The position numbers and the translations under genes were made by a program. From Gammaproteobacteria bacterium (GTDB lineage: Bacteria > Pseudomonadota > Gammaproteobacteria > Granulosicoccales > Granulosicoccaceae): a stretch of DNA of 7,652 nt. The first letter of the stretch is position 1. Each line of letters starts with the position of its first letter. Below are positions 5,819 to 7,652 of the stretch, one piece after another. Under the pieces are notes generated by a model. It was not told the DNA's origin. It saw only the letters and a program-made list of their open reading frames with translations, and did no database searches. The DNA is taken from assembly GCA_019634245.1 (NCBI GenBank), contig JAHQVR010000220.1, forward strand, positions 1 to 7,652. Reading direction: 5' to 3'.

Positions 5819-7652
<1,834 letters not shown>

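Overview
The window looks like an accessory, heavily rearranged stretch of a gammaproteobacterial chromosome, possibly marine or host-associated. The evidence is a lipoprotein with a classical lipobox, a Fap-type outer-membrane barrel plus C39 peptidase pair, an IS91-type transposase remnant, a VapBC-like DUF433/DUF5615 remnant and a proteobacterial KatG. Species-level placement is not possible from the sequence. No tRNA, rRNA, CRISPR array or replication origin was seen.

Left flank (1-698): a palindromic hairpin, a 25-codon orphan tail, the middle of an IS91-family transposase cut at both ends (minus strand), and the C-terminal part of an EamA/DMT permease (plus strand) joined head-on to the transposase remnant. 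None is intact.

Core (695-4503, minus strand): an intact, translationally coupled three-gene operon preceded by a promoter that would give an almost leaderless mRNA. In order of transcription it encodes an outer-membrane beta-barrel 'transporter' (357 aa), a lipid-anchored C39-type cysteine peptidase (230 aa) and a secreted S8/S53-like serine peptidase (669 aa). In the last protein Glu replaces the catalytic His, and the C-terminus is a hydrophobic-plus-basic tail like bacterial CTERM sorting signals. The first two genes resemble the FapF (channel) and FapD (C39) modules of the Pseudomonas functional-amyloid system, but the amyloid genes are absent and a protease stands where a cargo would be. 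This is the most interesting candidate system in the window: a minimal channel + C39 + protease export or surface-display cassette. That role is inferred.

Right of the operon (4504-5216) is about 0.7 kb without a convincing gene. It carries a perfect 18-bp palindrome with an overlapping second dyad. A small intact gene for a secreted, basic, two-cysteine protein (5217-5522, plus) follows, then a strong hairpin.

Right flank (5606-7652): a second graveyard. On the minus strand are a 70-codon membrane-protein tail, an MBOAT acyltransferase remnant with an internal deletion and frameshift, and the first 24 residues of a DUF5615 toxin overlapping the last 28 residues of its DUF433 antitoxin. The antitoxin piece abuts katG on the plus strand, which has lost everything upstream of the proximal-heme-ligand region and runs off the window end. 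The junctions are gene-fragment to gene-fragment with almost no intervening sequence, so the region is either a real rearrangement hotspot or partly an assembly or amplification chimera. The intact operon does not depend on that question.
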